Shown here piece by piece: positions 61,841-64,000 of a stretch of 64,000 nt of DNA (its first letter is position 1; each line of letters opens with the position of its first letter). Source of the stretch: Aporrectodea caliginosa (lineage: Eukaryota > Annelida > Clitellata > Crassiclitellata > Lumbricidae); NCBI GenBank assembly GCA_020284085.1, contig JACEVL010000108.1:894521-958520 (forward strand), in the 5' to 3' direction. The position numbers were made by a program, and so were the translations under genes. Below the pieces are notes generated by a model. It saw nothing but the letters and a program-made list of their open reading frames with translations. It had not been told where the DNA came from and did not search any database.

Positions 61841-62370
61841 CCCTTTGGGAGTGAGGTGAAGCATTGGAATGTTTCAGGTGAGGTGGGGTATGACATACCC
61901 CAATACATTTTTTACTTGCAAGTCAAAATATCAACTACATAACATGTATTGTGAGCTAAACTATAGTTTTGTAACCAATTATCAGTTTAACTGGTGATTA
62001 TCGGGAACTAATAACTCTTTTCCATCATAAACGAAATGGCCAGCGCGTAGACGCACAAAATCAAAGCGGCCCTCTGCAATGGCATCTTCGTGGCCCTTGA
62101 AGCATGTAACGTTTGCAAACACGTGACATAGTACTCGTAATAATGGATCAATTTTGCATCGATGCAAAACTATAAATCTAATATCTGCAATATCTTCTAT
62201 TATCGCCCATTTTTTCTGCACTGAGCCGTTACGTTTTTTAATTCATTAAAATCAACATGTATACGAAAAATTATAATTTCACTTTATTATGCAACAAAAT
62301 AAAATAATTGTGCGTCCAAAAGTACCTTAAATTGTCCTAAAGTATCCGCATTTCACATTTACGACCAGAG
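61841..62370 (-). mobile_element. piggyBac-like element PB4, left terminus and unknown frame
   Basis: TTAA at 61837-61840 is followed by CCCTTTGGGAGTGAGG and the palindrome GGGGTATGACATACCCC at 61885-61901, the layout of the other piggyBac-like ends. The minus-strand frame 62221-61982 (MQKKWAIIEDIADIRFIVLH ... GHFVYDGKELLVPD) is not recognised. No right terminus was found, so the right boundary is approximate. Confidence 0.45.
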
Positions 62371-62395
62371 GCGGAGTTTATGGCGTATATGTGAC

Positions 62396-62469
62396 CACAG
62401 TTTCACGGCAGCTTATGACAACATAGGCCGTTTCCGCCGACAAAGATTAGTTTTGGCATATTACAGCTC
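62396..62469 (-). mobile_element. Unit B mini-retroposon, antisense
   Basis: ACAGTTTCACGGCAGCTTAT, GACAACATAGGCCGTTTCCG and TTTTGGCATATTACAGCTC. The end of this unit supplied part of the target (GCTCTACCTT) for the unit A that follows. Confidence 0.8.
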
Positions 62470-62475
62470 TACCTT

Positions 62476-62584
62476 AGTGGTGGTTTTTCTTTTTAACGAC
62501 TAGCTGTGTGGTAACAAAGACCATTAGCGTCGCCCTCCTCCTTTATCCAGGCTTGGGACTGGCACTGTCAGAAAGCGAACAGTG
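62476..62584 (-). mobile_element. Unit A retroposon with a 10-bp target duplication
   Basis: GCTCTACCTT at 62466-62475 and 62585-62594 flanks GTGGTGGTTTTTCTTTTTAA ... GCGAACAGTG. The last few bases of the usual GGCGGAGTT (sense 5') end are missing, as in 5' truncation. Confidence 0.92.
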
Positions 62585-62594
62585 GCTCTACCTT

Positions 62595-64000
62595 GGCCTC
62601 AATCAATTTCACCATAATACTCTAGTAAGAAGCATTCTTTAAAGGTGTTCAAGTTAATAATTGAATTTCATCTAATAGCTTCTGGTGTTTAGTGATATTT
62701 AGTGGCGTCAAGATCGGACGTTGGCGTCGATGGCAACATTACTTTCTGCAGTTTCACCGTAAAATGACAAATGTTTACAATGCGCGACGTTGATAACGCC
62801 GTTCCGGCAAGAAGATGGAAATTGGTGGTGGTTTTTCTGTTTAACGACTAGCTGTGTGGTAACAAAGACCATTAGCGTCGCCCTCCTCCTTTAACCAGGC
62901 TTGGAACTGGCACTGTCAGAAAGCGAACAGTGGCGGAGTTTAGATGGAAATTGAAAATGTAGCCAGTATAAATGACGGGGGTGAAAGCGTTTTATAGGTG
63001 TTTAATGAGAACATTTTCATTAGGCGTAACGGTGACTGTTGATCATAATGCTCGAACACTAGACACTTTTAACCAGTTGAACCATTAGTTTCCATCTACC
63101 AAACCGTCCTGAAGATAGTTTCTAGAAGTCCACATAATGATTTCCATGCATATAAAGTAAAATGCAACCTATTACAGCAACAGACTTAACAGCAGATACG
63201 CAACTTTGTATTGTGGCGTTGGGGTATAGTCACCAACACTTTTTAAAAGGTGGTTTTAATCACGCCACTTTTTGGCCATGTGCTGAAATGTTTTTTTTTA
63301 GCGTTCTCCTGGTTGTTAGAGCAAGTTCGAGCATCGACAATTAACGGCGGAGTATTCCTGAATATTTAACTATTGCAATGATGATGGATGTCTTCGAGTA
63401 AACTTACTTTACTTATTGTCTTTTTGTTGCATAAATAGATGACGTCGTCCGTCTTCTTGTAGTTGTCAGTATCATAATTATGAAGTTTGTACAAAGTTTA
63501 AGAGGAGGGGGTAGGGAAGAAGAGGGAAGTTGGCGGGGAGGGAATAAATATGGCTTATATGATTATTATTTTCTTATCTATTGTTCTCTCCTTCGTTGAG
63601 TCTGCGATCTATGGACTACGTACGCCATCTGTTGTCAGAAGTTTTCGTCTTTGCGGAGTAGGATCGTGGTGGGTCTTTGGAGTGACATCGACCGATAGTC
63701 ACGAGTGTTGTTTCGACCTACCAAATCGGAGAAATCTAAGGAGTTAGAGGCAGGCAACGACTTTCTCTTCTACGTGCACCCGGCGGATCGAGGGATAGCC
63801 GTATACATGTGCGTCACCTGCCACAACAGAGGGATGGGTGGGCGGTGGCGTTAAGGTGTGCCGCGGGTGCTACCGCCTGTCGTCGCTCCAACATTTCCTT
63901 GCTGCTTCATCCATGTAGACTTTGAACTTGATGCTATGCATCAGCCATGGATGTGAATCCGTTGTTTAGGTTCTACGTGTGTGCGTGGGACGGCCACTGC
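62595..64000 (+). repeat. R1 copy running off the window end, carrying a unit A
   Basis: A CTTTAAAGGTGTTCAAG module is at 62637. AGCGTTTTATAGGTGTTTAA is at 62988 with AGTATAAATGAC upstream, and an opposed CACTAGACACTTTTAACC is at 63057. Then come TTGTGGCGTTGGGGTATAGT, GGGAAGTTGGCGGGGAGG, CTACGTACGCCATCTGTTGT, GGTGGCGTTAAGGTGTGCCG and ATCCATGTAGACTTTGAACT. The DEYL-type frame is present but shifted. Confidence 0.75.
62825..62941 (-). mobile_element. Unit A retroposon with a 12-bp target duplication
   Basis: AGATGGAAATTG at 62813-62824 and 62942-62953 flanks GTGGTGGTTTTTCTGTTTAA ... AGTGGCGGAGTTT. It is nearly identical to the copies at 60295 and 62476, so these are likely recent insertions. 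Confidence 0.95.

Overview
This is an AT-rich, eukaryotic, almost purely repetitive 64-kb window. I find no host protein-coding gene, rRNA or intact tRNA gene. The transposon mix (CR1/L2-like and RTE-like LINEs, tRNA-headed SINEs, piggyBac, hAT-like and mariner-like DNA transposons, many tiny retroposons) and the frequent TAGGCCTA words suggest an aquatic invertebrate animal. I cannot name the phylum or species.

The background is a mosaic of unclassified dispersed families, given working names here. R1 is about 2 kb or more and has copies near 0-1.6, 9.5, 19.6-22.3, 31, 32.2, 34.1, 48.5-50.8, 53.1, 56, 58.6, 60.4 and 62.7-64 kb. R3 includes an antisense relic of a LINE C-terminus and has copies near 1.7-3.2, 4.7, 7.9, 15.6, 27.5, 29.1, 38.2, 57.7, 59.8 and 61.6 kb. 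R4, R5 and R6 are 160-550 bp families present two or three times. Unit A (about 110 bp) and unit B (about 76-82 bp) are very small retroposons, several with clear target-site duplications (TSDs).

Inserted into this background are: piggyBac-like elements with TTAA flanks (5.1-7.7, 12.6-14.4, 23.2-24.2 and 27.8-29.0 kb, plus one terminus at 61.84 kb); hAT-like MITEs with 7- or 8-bp TSDs (8.9-9.4, 13.7-13.9, 37.0-37.5 kb, and probably 5.3-5.8 kb); an internally deleted mariner-like element (24.85-26.0 kb); LINE copies (1.9, 3.2-3.75, 26.9-27.4, 34.3-35.3, 41.6-44.7, 48.7-49.8, 50.9-51.4 and 57.8-58.4 kb); RTE/L1-type reverse-transcriptase C-terminal fragments (14.8, 28.0, 29.9, 30.3, 47.6-47.9 and 60.9-61.3 kb); SINEs; and several minisatellites. 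The largest simple repeat is 1.2 kb of GGAA at 46.0-47.2 kb.

The most unusual pattern is a recurring core-promoter-like module: a TATA-type box followed 23-31 bp later by TTTTAAAGGTGT(C/G)TAA. It occurs about 50 times on both strands and in several families that otherwise do not resemble one another. A second shared signature is the retroposon end GTCGTTAAAC, common to units A and B, R3, R4 and R6. It may mark a common mobilising machinery, and its TTAA has also been hit by piggyBac elements. Every coding remnant seen belongs to a mobile element, and nearly all are truncated or frameshifted.
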